A DNA stretch of 64,000 nucleotides. Source: Paenibacillus foliorum. GTDB lineage: Bacteria > Bacillota > Bacilli > Paenibacillales > NBRC-103111. This document shows, piece after piece, positions 18,425-27,437 of this stretch. The position numbers and the translations under genes were made by a program. The notes beneath the pieces are model-generated. The model had not been told where the DNA came from. It worked only from the letters and a program-made list of their open reading frames with translations, and made no database searches. Location: the NCBI RefSeq assembly GCF_013141765.1, contig NZ_WHOD01000005.1, forward strand, positions 44,389 through 108,388, in the 5' to 3' direction. Every line of letters starts with the position of its first letter. Within the stretch, counting starts at the first letter, position 1.

Positions 18425-19096
18425 CTATAAGAAGTGATCATATGGTTTTATTTCCCTTTGATAAAAGTCATATAATTGATGAATAGAAGAACTTGAGAAG
18501 ATATGACTGGCTCGTTCAACTTTCTCACGTTCCCAATCGAACCAACGCATTTCCTTTAACTTTTCGATTTCTTTGTCTGGAAAGCGTTTCTTTATCTCTT
18601 TAGCAGGGTTGCCGCCTACTATCGTATATGGTGGTACATCTTTTACAACAACCGATCCAGCCGCAACAATGGCACCTTCACCTATTTTCACACCGGGCAT
18701 AATCATTGCATTCATGCCAATCCAGGCATCACTTTCGATGATTGTATCCCCTTTTGGTTCGTATGAAGTTTCAATCTGTTCCACAAACGGATACACAGTA
18801 ATCCATTCAGGATGATGATTGTGATTTCCACCCATTAAAATAATTACACCACTTGCAATGCATACGTAATTTCCTATAATCAATTTATCTAAAAGCCAAC
18901 CATGGTCTTCGATGGGGTTAAATAACTTTCTTGATTTTTCATCTCCCCAAAGGTATCTAACGCACCCATCTTCAAAATCATGATTATCGTAATAACCAGA
19001 GTAGTAGGAGTATTCCCCTACTTCAATCATGGGGTTGGTGACAATATCCTTCAGATACTTAATTTCAGACCAGTGGTTAAACCGATGTTGTTTCAT
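18425..19096 (-). CDS. CatB/Vat-type xenobiotic O-acetyltransferase (hexapeptide repeat)
   Basis: This 223-residue left-handed beta-helix acetyltransferase carries the signature GGNHNHHPEWITVYPF (about residues 91-106), holding the catalytic His of the Vat/CatB group. The hexapeptide repeats follow in DAWIGMNAMIMPGVKIGEGA and the conserved IVGGNPAKEIKKRF closes the domain. Family members acetylate streptogramin A (Vat) or chloramphenicol (CatB). Which drug, if any, is acetylated here cannot be decided from motifs. It lies beside the rph-like gene, but each has separate flanking repeats, so they need not be co-transcribed. Nothing is identifiable in 19097-19333 except a weak TTCCGTTAAAGTTCGTTAG repeat trace near 19300. 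Confidence 0.85.
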   Translation of the reverse strand: MKQHRFNHWSEIKYLKDIVTNPMIEVGEYSYYSGYYDNHDFEDGCVRYLWGDEKSRKLFNPIEDHGWLLDKLIIGNYVCIASGVIILMGGNHNHHPEWITVYPFVEQIETSYEPKGDTIIESDAWIGMNAMIMPGVKIGEGAIVAAGSVVVKDVPPYTIVGGNPAKEIKKRFPDKEIEKLKEMRWFDWEREKVERASHIFSSSSIHQLYDFYQREIKPYDHFL

Positions 19097-19333
19097 TCTT
19101 TTCCCTCGCTTCTAAGTAATATAAATCATTTTTACTTAGAAGCTTAATGCAATAGCAACATTCTTAAACCGTTTCAACCGACGAACCATCGTCCTCATCC
19201 TTTTCCTCTTTGATGGGGACATTGTAACAAACGAATCAATTATTCGTCAAATCATACCTCACTGTCCGAACTAACCATAGTGACACAGCATAAGGCAGCT
19301 TCTTCCGTTAAAGTTCGTTAGTTTCAACATGGC

Positions 19334-19810
19334 TCATTCCTTTAGCGTTTTAATATACCATGTATCACAGGCAAAATGTTCCGTTGCATTTAATGGCTTT
19401 TCTAACTGAATGAACCCATTCTTTTTGTAAAACTTATTGGCTGCAACCATATTGCTAAGAGTTTCAAGATAACATTTTTTATAGTTCTTTTTTGCAAAAT
19501 CTAGGACAACCTGCAGTAAATCACTTGAAATTCCTGTGCCTCGTGTTTCTTTAAATGCATACATCTTTTGCAATTCACAAATATCTGGCCAGCCCGTAAT
19601 TGGTCCAATTCCACAACCAGCTACTATTTTTTTGTTTTCCTCAACAACCCAGTATTTAGAACCCTCATTTTTATACAGATTATAAAAATCCCCTAAACTC
19701 GGATCAGACCAAGCAGTCCCTGGCTTATTCGCCCCAAATTCCACCAAACAAGATCTAATAAGGTACTCTACTTGTTTATTATCTTCTTCCGCTATCTCTC
19801 TTATTAACAT
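19334..19810 (-). CDS. GNAT family N-acetyltransferase
   Basis: This is a 158-residue GNAT protein with a clear acetyl-CoA loop, LQKMYAFKETRGTGISSDLL (about 85-104), and the C-terminal NMVAANKFYKKNGFIQLEKP motif. GAGAGGTT precedes the ATG. Its family resembles the small PhnO/YjgM-like group of amino-acid or drug acetyltransferases, but the acceptor is unknown. It is a stand-alone minus-strand gene in the repeat-punctuated region. The 220 bp to its right hold no gene that I can see. Confidence 0.85.
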   Translation of the reverse strand: MLIREIAEEDNKQVEYLIRSCLVEFGANKPGTAWSDPSLGDFYNLYKNEGSKYWVVEENKKIVAGCGIGPITGWPDICELQKMYAFKETRGTGISSDLLQVVLDFAKKNYKKCYLETLSNMVAANKFYKKNGFIQLEKPLNATEHFACDTWYIKTLKE

Positions 19811-20031
19811 GAGGTAAACCTCTCTATTTCATTTTTTTGATTGCCTCGACTTGCCCCGGTTATTTCTTCCTCAATACCTTCTTCTATCGAATCCAATAGG
19901 GATGAAATCCTGCAAATACACGAGCTTACGTGAGTAAATTAAGTCATATCGGGGGAGCGTAACTAAATGGCATTAGAAACCAAATTTTCGAGCTTCTTTT
20001 TTCATGGTCTATTCAATTTGGCTTTGAAGTT

Positions 20032-20694
20032 TTACCAAATAAGGGGAATTAAATGAAAACGTGTTTTCTTACAATATTCCTCATATCCTTTTAACTCTTT
20101 TAACAATATTTTTTCTTCATTTAACAGCCTTAGAACGATAAAAATGAGTATAGAAATCGAGGGAATCATTGCCCAAATTGAACCTAATGCTAGAGGAGTG
20201 AAAAGTATAATAAAAATAGCTCCGGTATACATTGGATGCCGAACCAACGCGTATGGACCTGTAGATACAACTTTCTGGTTCTCGTTCACTTCAATTATGG
20301 CAGACGTATAAGAATTCTCTTTAAAAACTAAGAAAACAATCGAAAAGCCAAGTAAGATGATGACATCTGCAACTAATACAATAATTAAAGGAACATTTGA
20401 CCAACCAAATCGATAGTCTAAACCAGGAAGGACTAATAATCCGACAAAAGAAATACCAGATATGGTTTGGAAAATTTTTTGTTCCTTTTCTTTTTCTTTA
20501 GCCTTACTTCTTCTCTCTATTAGTTCAGGATCCCTCTTCAAAAAATAACCATTGATATAGAACGTTGAACCTAAAAAGATCACAAAATAAATCCATGCCT
20601 CCCAAAAGTTAAGAGATCCTGCGGGTAAAAAGAGAAAAGTAAAGAAAACGATTGAAAACAGGAGCGTCCTAAAATAGACTTTTTTCTTTAACAA
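20032..20694 (-). CDS. Isoprenylcysteine carboxyl methyltransferase-family membrane protein
   Basis: This 220-residue membrane protein has five to six hydrophobic segments. The diagnostic PEMT/ICMT signature is VRHPMYTGAIF (about 147-157), with the distal RLLNEEKILLKELKGYEEYC that completes the S-adenosylmethionine site. The start is TTG at 20694, placed 7 nt after GGGAGGTG. Bacterial members methylate small acceptors or lipids, and the acceptor here is unknown. It is flanked by non-coding DNA on both sides. Confidence 0.8.
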   Translation of the reverse strand: MLKKKVYFRTLLFSIVFFTFLFLPAGSLNFWEAWIYFVIFLGSTFYINGYFLKRDPELIERRSKAKEKEKEQKIFQTISGISFVGLLVLPGLDYRFGWSNVPLIIVLVADVIILLGFSIVFLVFKENSYTSAIIEVNENQKVVSTGPYALVRHPMYTGAIFIILFTPLALGSIWAMIPSISILIFIVLRLLNEEKILLKELKGYEEYCKKTRFHLIPLIW

Positions 20695-20849
20695 AAATTA
20701 CACCTCCCATGAAATTAGTCCCTTCAGAATCCCTCGCTATCTCGCCCTTCCGATCATTAAAGCATGATAGTTGACGACCATTAGGCGTCAATATCTATTA
20801 CTAAGTATACGGTATTTTTTTGCAGGTCATGTAAGTAGTTTCATTTTGC

Positions 20850-20905
20850 TTTATTCTGCCCGTTAACACAATGTGGCTTCCAATCCATGCCGGCATCCAC
20901 GAAAT
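20850..20905. repeat. Cassette-boundary repeat that truncates a DUF2691 gene
   Basis: TTCTGCCCGTTAACACAATG (20855-20874) followed by GTGGCTTCCAATCCATGCC and GGCATCCACG is a diverged left half plus hairpin. The DUF2691 frame runs into it and ends inside it. Confidence 0.45.
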
Positions 20906-21075
20906 CCGTTGATCTCTCCGGGAAAAAGCAGTGCCTCTAACGTACCATTTTCAATGAAATATGACTCCTCGCATCCGATATACCAATTGAACGCTGATAC
21001 ATCGATTGGCTTCAATACTTCCCCAAGGAATCTTCCGTATTCATTGGGGATCTCGAAACTGAGCCCTCTCTTCAT
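20863..21075 (-). pseudogene. DUF2691-like protein, truncated by a repeat
   Basis: The first 50 or so residues, MKRGLSFEIPNEYGRFLGEV then LKPIDVSAFNWYIGCEESYF, match the start of DUF2691 proteins, which are normally about 150 residues. After LLFPGEINGFRG the frame enters the palindromic repeat at 20850-20905 and stops. A GGGGGA site precedes the ATG. The function of DUF2691 is unknown, and this copy is almost certainly non-functional. Confidence 0.6.
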
Positions 21076-21117
21076 CTATATCCAATCCCCCTTTTAACGT
21101 ACTAGAAACTCATCTTA

Positions 21118-21195
21118 CTAACAATGAGCATCCATTGGGAATGAGATAATGTTCTTGTCACCCGACATTAAGAATTTTAAATATTCACCTTTCAT
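21118..21195 (-). CDS. Possible 25-residue peptide or gene remnant
   Basis: ATG 21195 follows GGGGAGG at a good distance and opens 25 codons (MKGEYLKFLMSGDKNIISFP then MDAHC). It begins directly after the terminator of the 21263-21433 gene. It may be the start of a lost gene. I do not recognise it. Confidence 0.25.
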   Translation of the reverse strand: MKGEYLKFLMSGDKNIISFPMDAHC

Positions 21196-21213
21196 TTCTT
21201 TGCCTCCCCAATT

Positions 21214-21255
21214 AAAAAAGCTGCTCTCCCATCATTTAGCGACGAGAAGAGCAGC
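21214..21255 (-). terminator. Rho-independent terminator of the small hydrophilic protein gene
   Basis: Arms 21220-21227 and 21248-21255 (GCTGCTCT/AGAGCAGC) are followed on the minus strand by TTTTTT (21219-21214). Confidence 0.75.
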
Positions 21256-21262
21256 CAGTTAC

Positions 21263-21433
21263 TCAAACTTGATTTTTGGGGATACCATTCAAACTTGGGT
21301 CGTAATCGTCGGCTTTGTTGCTCGTTAGCGTTTGCGCTTCTTCGGTGAAATGAGCGTGATTCTGCTGGTTTTCTTTCTTATCTGCTTTGTTATCTTCACG
21401 GTCATACTTTGGATCTGCGTCATTTTTGGGCAT
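21263..21433 (-). CDS. Small very hydrophilic protein, 56 residues
   Basis: The start is ATG 21433, with GGAGGTG six bases upstream; a longer frame from 21499 lacks a site. The product is highly charged and has no hydrophobic segment (MPKNDADPKYDREDNKADKK, later HAHFTEEAQ). This composition is typical of small spore-associated or desiccation-type proteins of Bacillales, but I cannot place it in a named family. A strong terminator follows, so the gene is probably real and monocistronic. Confidence 0.6.
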   Translation of the reverse strand: MPKNDADPKYDREDNKADKKENQQNHAHFTEEAQTLTSNKADDYDPSLNGIPKNQV

Positions 21434-21567
21434 AGCGTTCACCTCCATCGTCTCACAGTTAGTATGAGAAGGTAGCTTGAATTTTATCCCAGTTGTCAAT
21501 GATTAACTCCATTATGGATTTATTACAATTACCGCAAACTGTAAATGTTGAGACTCTAACTGTGTAT

Positions 21568-22239
21568 TTATAGTTCTTTCTTACATTTTACAATTATAAA
21601 TTTTACTGGAGGTTTATTTTTCATGTTCTTACTTGGCTCGTCAATTTCTGAAAACTCTACCAGTCCATATTTTTCAAATTCTTGTTTTATGGAATCAGAA
21701 TCATAAAAAAACATTTTTACGCCTTCCATTATCTCGAAATAGTCTTTATCCAATTGTTTGCCCTTTCCAAACATTGGGGCTTTTTTTGAAACAGTCGTAA
21801 AAATCATATATCCGTTTGGCTTTAACTGATTGTAGCAATCTTTAATAAACTTATCTCTCTCACGATTATTCAATAAGTGAATAAGTGCATAGCAAAATAT
21901 GCCGTCATAGAGTTTGTTATCAAAAGGCATATCAGTTACTGAACCCTGAAAAATATTAATATCAAGCCCGTTTTGCCTCGCTAAATCAATCGCTGTTTTT
22001 GAAATCTCAATACCTGTTACTTTTATTCCATTGTCAATAAAAACCTTTGCATTTCTGCCATATCCAATACCTGGTACCAGTATGTCCTTAACATTCCTTT
22101 CAAGGAAAAAGTCCATTGTCACGATTGCGGAGTCTGTAGGTTCAAATCCCCACATCGTTTGTTTTTCTATAAAACTTGTTTCCCAGAATTCCGTCATACT
22201 TTCCCATCCTTCTTTCATGAATCCACTTTCTTTTTTCAA
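21568..22239 (-). CDS. Class I SAM-dependent methyltransferase
   Basis: This 223-residue Rossmann-fold methyltransferase has motif I KDILVPGIGYGRNAKVFIDN (about 51-70), an acidic motif II in VTGIEISKTAIDLA, and motif III/IV around YDGIFCYALIHLL. The N-terminal WETSFIEKQTMWGFEPTDSA is like the thiopurine-methyltransferase/TehB-like group. GIGYGRN replaces the common GxGxG. The start could be one of two in-frame Mets (22239 or 22218). Substrate unknown. It stands alone between the small-protein gene and the glycan operon. Confidence 0.82.
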   Translation of the reverse strand: MKKESGFMKEGWESMTEFWETSFIEKQTMWGFEPTDSAIVTMDFFLERNVKDILVPGIGYGRNAKVFIDNGIKVTGIEISKTAIDLARQNGLDINIFQGSVTDMPFDNKLYDGIFCYALIHLLNNRERDKFIKDCYNQLKPNGYMIFTTVSKKAPMFGKGKQLDKDYFEIMEGVKMFFYDSDSIKQEFEKYGLVEFSEIDEPSKNMKNKPPVKFIIVKCKKEL

Positions 22240-22289
22240 TCATATCATACGTGTACATAGTTTTCTCAGAACTAGACAGCCGTATTTAC

Positions 22290-22385
22290 CCGTCGGCTTA
22301 TACCGTTCCAACAGATGTTACTTCAATGAAAAAGAGGAGTTGCTGCGTAGCAAGCTCCTCCATTATAGTTTTCCGTCAGTGTATT
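22290..22385. repeat. Cassette-boundary repeat between the methyltransferase and the glycan operon
   Basis: GCTTATACCGTTCCAACAGA-like left part, then AAAGAGGAGTTGCTGCG with AGCAAGCTCCTCC (22330-22361), then ATTATAGTTTTCCGTCAGTG (22362-22381). The rest of 22386-22538 holds nothing I recognise. Confidence 0.48.
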
Positions 22386-22538
22386 GGTGGTTACAAAGAT
22401 ATATATATAGATGTTTTGCCGTTTCATTATGATTTCTCAAGCTGTTCAAATCTTATAAATGAGTACTGAATTAAAGAACAGTTGGTAATAATTAATGACA
22501 AATCTTTATTGCACCTAGAAACAGTATTTGAATTTCTT

Positions 22539-23609
22539 TCAAGTAGTTATTGGACTGTTCTCACGAACCCACTCTTCGTTCACACGCACATAGCGCAGCC
22601 CTTTGCGCAAATACGTATAAGCAACATGGAGCTTGCCGTCACGTGTTTGGATGATGGAAGGATAAGAGTAGCCGATTTCATTCTCTTTGTATTCGTCATC
22701 GGCTTCCTGCAGATTAACCGCATAAGGCCATGTCTCTCCCTCATCCTCTGAAATAGACAAGGTAAGTGGTGTTCGTAGAGCCTTGCGCCTTTCTTGGCCG
22801 TCTTTAAGGACCATACGGTACTGGCCTCTTTCAAGGCTGGCATCATTGTAAATCAGTGCAAGGTGTCCGTTCGCCAGCTTCGCGACCTGGGTCGATGAGT
22901 TGTTGTTCGGCAGCTCGCTGGGCTGTGGTTCCGACCAAGTGCGTCCATCGTCCTTGGAGACACTCGTATAAATCCGGTCTGCCAATCGGCTTCGGAACAT
23001 CGCAAACAAACTGCCATCGCTCCGCTCAATAATGTTCATCTGTACCCCTTTTTCACTGGATGGAACTGTATGATCGCTCCAGCTACTACCTTCATTAATT
23101 GACACCTTAACCGCACTGTACTCCCCATTATCCTTGCAGTAATAAATCGGAAGAACCCAAACCCCTGTGCTAGTTATCACGATGGGATGTCTTAGAAAAA
23201 TCCCTTGTTCGTCAAACCAGATTTCAGGCTCACTCCATGTATTTCCTCTGTCTTCGGAAATGCGTCGCACGACCCGCGAGGTTTGCTGATTATGCGGTTC
23301 ATTAGAAGTATGCATCAGCCACACATGACCGTTAGGGGCCTGGAACAGAACCGGATTCTGCTCCGATCGCTCCAGGTCGCTGGACAGCTCATCTGGCCTG
23401 CTCCACTCCGAACTGCCAAGTGGCAGCTTGGACAGCACGATATTGGTGTCCGGATTCCCTTCCCCACTGCCGGAAAACCAGACACACAGCAGATCGCCGT
23501 TATCGAGCTCCAGTAAATTGGCGGCGTGGCTTGTTTCATAGAGATTGGGTAGAAATGCATCCTCCCTACCAGGAGCTATTGTCGTAATTTTGCCGTTAAA
23601 CCTATCCAT
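22539..23609 (-). CDS. BNR/sialidase-fold protein 3 of the glycan operon
   Basis: This 356-residue six-bladed propeller-type protein (BNR_2/sialidase superfamily) has Asp-box repeats such as SEDRGNTWSEP, SKDDGRTWSEP and SEDEGETWPY. It has no signal peptide, so it should act inside the cell on imported oligosaccharides. It resembles the BNR protein at 32180 (shared SEQNPVLF, NNNSS/NNNAS and LSEDEGxTWPY), which suggests a duplication. The superfamily includes sialidases and also GH145-type rhamnosidases and others, so the bond cleaved is open. It is the last gene of the operon. Confidence 0.8.
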   Translation of the reverse strand: MDRFNGKITTIAPGREDAFLPNLYETSHAANLLELDNGDLLCVWFSGSGEGNPDTNIVLSKLPLGSSEWSRPDELSSDLERSEQNPVLFQAPNGHVWLMHTSNEPHNQQTSRVVRRISEDRGNTWSEPEIWFDEQGIFLRHPIVITSTGVWVLPIYYCKDNGEYSAVKVSINEGSSWSDHTVPSSEKGVQMNIIERSDGSLFAMFRSRLADRIYTSVSKDDGRTWSEPQPSELPNNNSSTQVAKLANGHLALIYNDASLERGQYRMVLKDGQERRKALRTPLTLSISEDEGETWPYAVNLQEADDEYKENEIGYSYPSIIQTRDGKLHVAYTYLRKGLRYVRVNEEWVRENSPITT

Positions 23610-23638
23610 TGCGGTCGCCTCTTTCCTGAATGCTCCGA

Positions 23639-25150
23639 TTATTTTTGCCCTGCTTTGGTGTACGCTGCTTTATATTCTTCCATCATTTTATCTCCACCGT
23701 TTTTCTTCCACTTGTCTACCTCTGCTTGCCATCCCGCTTCATCGATCTTGCCCATAATGAATTTGGTCTGAGCATCCATAATTTGCAGCTCCAGCTCCTT
23801 GCCGCGTTCGTTGTAAGTAGATGACAGCAAGGTTAGCGCAGGGTTAGCCACCACATATTTTTCATTTTCCCTGGATACCTGCTGGTTTTTGACACTTAAC
23901 GGGGCATCCTTTGTCGGCTTCACATTATAACCTTCACGATAAGGCAGATTGTCTCGGTAGGGCTTGACCTCCTTCTGATTGGCCTCGCGGTCTAAGGGCT
24001 CCGTGTACTCACCTTTATCCACGAAATGCCGCCCTTCAATGCCGCGCATCAACAGCGTCGCCATAGGCGGGTCCATCAGCTTGTCTACAAAGGAAAGCAC
24101 CTGCTTCAGCTCAGCTTCCGATTTAATCGATGATTTCGAAAAAGCCAGAAATCCGTTATTACCGCTTTCTCCCGGTACACGAATGCCGTTTGGTCCCTGT
24201 ACAGAGGCTGCATCGACCATCGCGTCAGGAACATTTTTCACTAGTAGATCCTGCCAGTTCTGAGCGTTCCCTCCGGAAAATTTAATGCCAGCGCGTCCAG
24301 CGTTGTAGATTTTCTCGGTTTCCGTAGGATCGAGCACGGTAAAGTCCTGATTAATCAGCTTATCGGCATACATCCTTTTCATTAGCTTCATAGCTTCCAT
24401 AAATTGAGGAGCCATGAATTCTGGCGTAAAGCTGCCGTTTTCGACCTTCCATTTGTTCGGTCCACCGATACTGACGGAAAAGCGGGTCAGCGTGGATTCC
24501 GCTCCATCATTGTATTTTTTATCGAAAATCATGCCGTAGGTATCGTTCTTGCCGTTTTTATCCGGATCATTCAGTGTAAAGGCTTGGGCCAATTTGTACC
24601 AGTCATCCATCGTTTTTGGAAGCTGGAGCCCTAGAGCATCCGTCCAGTCCTTGCGGTAGTGAATGACCGCGCGCCCCAAGTCGCGGAACAGCGGAATCCC
24701 GTACACTTTTCCATCAACCGCTATATTGTCATAGTGCTGTTTGTTTTGAGCCGACAAATTTTTATAATCCTTCAAGTACGGGCCAATTTCCCAAAAAACG
24801 CCGGATTGGATCGTGCTGATGATTGTCGGAACATATTTGACCCTGACGAGCTTCGGAAGCTCTCCTGCCGCTATCATTACATTGATTTTGTCATCATAGG
24901 CGGAGCCGGGAATCCATTGAATTGTAATTTTGGAATTAGTGTACTTCTCCATGGCCGTTTCCACATCATTGCCTTTGGCCGGGACCTCCCCTACCTGGGA
25001 AAGAACGATGGAAATATCGGCAGGCTTGCTGTTGTCCACATTACTGTCTGAAGCGGCTGGCGGTTTGGAGGCCTCTCCCCCACACCCGGCCAATGCCCCG
25101 GTCAGCACCAACACCGCACTATAGGAAGCCCATGCCTTCTGTTTATTCAT
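23639..25150 (-). CDS. ABC-transporter sugar-binding lipoprotein (LplA-type), second copy
   Basis: This 503-residue extracellular solute-binding protein has a type II signal ending in the lipobox LAGC (Cys22), then a SKPPAASDSN linker. The mature part has the large family-1 binding-protein pattern of Paenibacillus LplA proteins (ITIQWIPGSAYDDKINVMIA and YGIPLFRDLGRAVIHYRKDW). It lies between the MGH1-like hydrolase and the last BNR gene. The permeases are encoded further upstream in the same operon. No ATPase gene is present, which is usual for this group since a shared MsmX-type ATPase serves several transporters. Confidence 0.88.
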   Translation of the reverse strand: MNKQKAWASYSAVLVLTGALAGCGGEASKPPAASDSNVDNSKPADISIVLSQVGEVPAKGNDVETAMEKYTNSKITIQWIPGSAYDDKINVMIAAGELPKLVRVKYVPTIISTIQSGVFWEIGPYLKDYKNLSAQNKQHYDNIAVDGKVYGIPLFRDLGRAVIHYRKDWTDALGLQLPKTMDDWYKLAQAFTLNDPDKNGKNDTYGMIFDKKYNDGAESTLTRFSVSIGGPNKWKVENGSFTPEFMAPQFMEAMKLMKRMYADKLINQDFTVLDPTETEKIYNAGRAGIKFSGGNAQNWQDLLVKNVPDAMVDAASVQGPNGIRVPGESGNNGFLAFSKSSIKSEAELKQVLSFVDKLMDPPMATLLMRGIEGRHFVDKGEYTEPLDREANQKEVKPYRDNLPYREGYNVKPTKDAPLSVKNQQVSRENEKYVVANPALTLLSSTYNERGKELELQIMDAQTKFIMGKIDEAGWQAEVDKWKKNGGDKMMEEYKAAYTKAGQK

Positions 25151-25203
25151 CTGTAAGATCCCCCTAATTGTTATAATAATTTAAAAAGTAGTTTTAATTG
25201 CTG

Positions 25204-27375
25204 TTACTTTGCTACTTTCTCAAAGCTGTAAACCATTCTGGTCAGAGTATCGCTTTCCAAAGCCAGCTGTCCATCCACATAAATCCTGTATCCTGCGACT
25301 AGATCTATATTCGGGTCATCGCCCCTGTTATAGGTAATTGTCAGCTCATATCCAGCCGCACAGATGCCTTCCAACCGGAAATGTGCCAATCCTATATCGA
25401 TCGGGTTCAACACAAATCGGTTTTCTTCAACATTCAGACCTGCAATATGCTTGACAACCAGGTCAATATAATAAGAATGGTTGTAATCAACCTCATCGCT
25501 CAAAGGCTCTCCGCTCTGGCTGCTGTAATGCTCCACCAGATAGGGAGCAGTCAAATCCCGATTGCGATAATGAAGCAGGGAATATTCACGGAACAGATGG
25601 CCGAAATCACGGTCCCATTTATGCCCGTTCCGTTTGCTCTCCAAAGCCATTGCATCCAGGACGATACTGTTTGTATAAGGCCATGTTGGCCCATCCCAAA
25701 CGCATCCGTTGCGTCCTTTGAAATAATTACCTTGCCAGCTGCCCTCCGGTTGGTAAACAGGGCAATCCGCGGATACTGAAGGAAATGGGCTCGGTGTACC
25801 GAACTCCTCTTCATTGAGTGCGTGCAGCAGCCCATCGGCATGCTCAGCATCCGTCAACTGTGCCCAGTAGGGATAAAATCCGACTACGTTCTTAACCCAT
25901 GCCTTCTCATCCGTTAAATGATGCAAATCATAGAAAAACTGTGTTCCCCCATCCCACATCTTATGTAGGATATCCTGTCGGATTGTACCCGCCTGCTTAT
26001 CGAACTTTTCCGCTTCTGTGTCATTTGCCGCCCAGCACAACCGTGCCACGCCGAGGCAGTTCAAATAATGATAGACGGATCGGTCCACTCTTTTTAGCGG
26101 AGTAAACGTCGCCGGGTCTTTGCAATCCTTCGGGAAATCATGAAAATACCAGTAGCTTGGCTGATATTCCTTCCCTGTTCGATTATGCGTGTATTCGATC
26201 AGCAAGCTGTCAGCTGCACTGCCAAGCTTGGCCGATTCTCCCCGAACTTGCTCTTTGAGGGATGGCAGCATCTCCTTGAGCAGCTCTGGATCTCGGTGAA
26301 CTAAATAATCCTGATAAGCCGCCCAGCCCATAAAATTGGCATATGAATGAAGCGTGCTGTTGACAAACAAGCATTTGTAAAAGCCTTCCTCATCCTGACT
26401 CGCCTTCATACTGCGCATAGCGCCCTGTGAATAAACGGGATCGTTGTACCAGCGGGCTTCGAGTAAATGCATAGGAACGGTGAGAGGAATCATTTTGCTA
26501 AATTCCCAACCCTTCGGATCAAGCGGCAGTTTACTCATTTTATGTGAACGTCCCTCGTAAAATAAGGGATGCTGTAAATTACCATACCGTGGATTAGCCA
26601 GAGTGTGGCGCATCACGAACCATCGGTACAGCCAGGTCGTATCCAGCAGAGGTTCGCTGCTCGCAAAAACTGGCGCATGCTCGAACCAGCGCTGATACGC
26701 CTGCTGCTGCCCGGTGAGCAGCTCTGCACCGCTTTGAGCCGGGTTTAGAACCGAGTCGAGCCGCTGCTCCAGCTCGGCAGGTGTGTCCGTCTCGAGCAAT
26801 CCGAGCGCCACAGCCGTAATCAGCTCCGCGGATTCGCCCGGCTGCAGCGTCAGGCCCGTGAACAGCTCAGGCCGATTGGTGCGAAGCGCCGCTTGCAGCG
26901 TGAAGCCATAGTGTGGGACGCTCAGACTTCCGTTCAAGCTGGTGCCCATCGGTTCGCACCTGAACAGCACCGGCTCCGCAATCAGCCGAAGCACTATGGC
27001 CTGGCCGCCTGTGTTTGTCCAGGTTTGGCAGGAGACCGCGCAATCCTCCCATGTTATATATTTGTATTCTTTGAGTTCTACTCTACTTGTGGCATACTCC
27101 ATCGATAAATAGCTTGGATACCAGTTTATCTTGGACGGCTCATAGCTTGTCACTGCATCACACTCAACCGTAAATAGGGAAGGAATGTTCAGCTTATGTA
27201 TAAAATCGATGGCCCCGCTAAAGCCAGGCTGCGGCCACAGGAAGTCGGCCCACAGCCTGGCTCCCGTAGAGCCTAGCAAGCAGGATTTGGGCAGCGTTCG
27301 CAGGCTGCGCTTCCCCCCTCCCAGAGCTTGATCGATATTGAACTGTGTGCTTGGGCCATTTTTGATTTGCCTCAC
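25204..27375 (-). CDS. MGH1-like (GH63-like) intracellular glycoside hydrolase
   Basis: In 723 residues, an N-terminal beta-rich part (about 1-230) precedes an (alpha/alpha)6 barrel (about 240-650) with CVWDGPTWPYTNSIVLDA near 570 and EVDYNHSYYIDLV near 640, then a short beta-domain. The barrel motifs fit the MGH1-like/GH63-GH37 clan, which trims alpha-linked oligosaccharides by inversion. There is no signal peptide, so it is likely cytoplasmic, acting on imported sugars with the BNR proteins. GH assignment beyond the clan would need a search. It is read through from the preceding BNR gene with a 62-bp gap. Confidence 0.75.
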   Translation of the reverse strand: MRQIKNGPSTQFNIDQALGGGKRSLRTLPKSCLLGSTGARLWADFLWPQPGFSGAIDFIHKLNIPSLFTVECDAVTSYEPSKINWYPSYLSMEYATSRVELKEYKYITWEDCAVSCQTWTNTGGQAIVLRLIAEPVLFRCEPMGTSLNGSLSVPHYGFTLQAALRTNRPELFTGLTLQPGESAELITAVALGLLETDTPAELEQRLDSVLNPAQSGAELLTGQQQAYQRWFEHAPVFASSEPLLDTTWLYRWFVMRHTLANPRYGNLQHPLFYEGRSHKMSKLPLDPKGWEFSKMIPLTVPMHLLEARWYNDPVYSQGAMRSMKASQDEEGFYKCLFVNSTLHSYANFMGWAAYQDYLVHRDPELLKEMLPSLKEQVRGESAKLGSAADSLLIEYTHNRTGKEYQPSYWYFHDFPKDCKDPATFTPLKRVDRSVYHYLNCLGVARLCWAANDTEAEKFDKQAGTIRQDILHKMWDGGTQFFYDLHHLTDEKAWVKNVVGFYPYWAQLTDAEHADGLLHALNEEEFGTPSPFPSVSADCPVYQPEGSWQGNYFKGRNGCVWDGPTWPYTNSIVLDAMALESKRNGHKWDRDFGHLFREYSLLHYRNRDLTAPYLVEHYSSQSGEPLSDEVDYNHSYYIDLVVKHIAGLNVEENRFVLNPIDIGLAHFRLEGICAAGYELTITYNRGDDPNIDLVAGYRIYVDGQLALESDTLTRMVYSFEKVAK

Positions 27376-27437
27376 CAGGTCAAGCCTCCCTTCTCAAGAT
27401 CGCAATGTTTCAGACAGGTCTTGCACTTATGCGCAGG

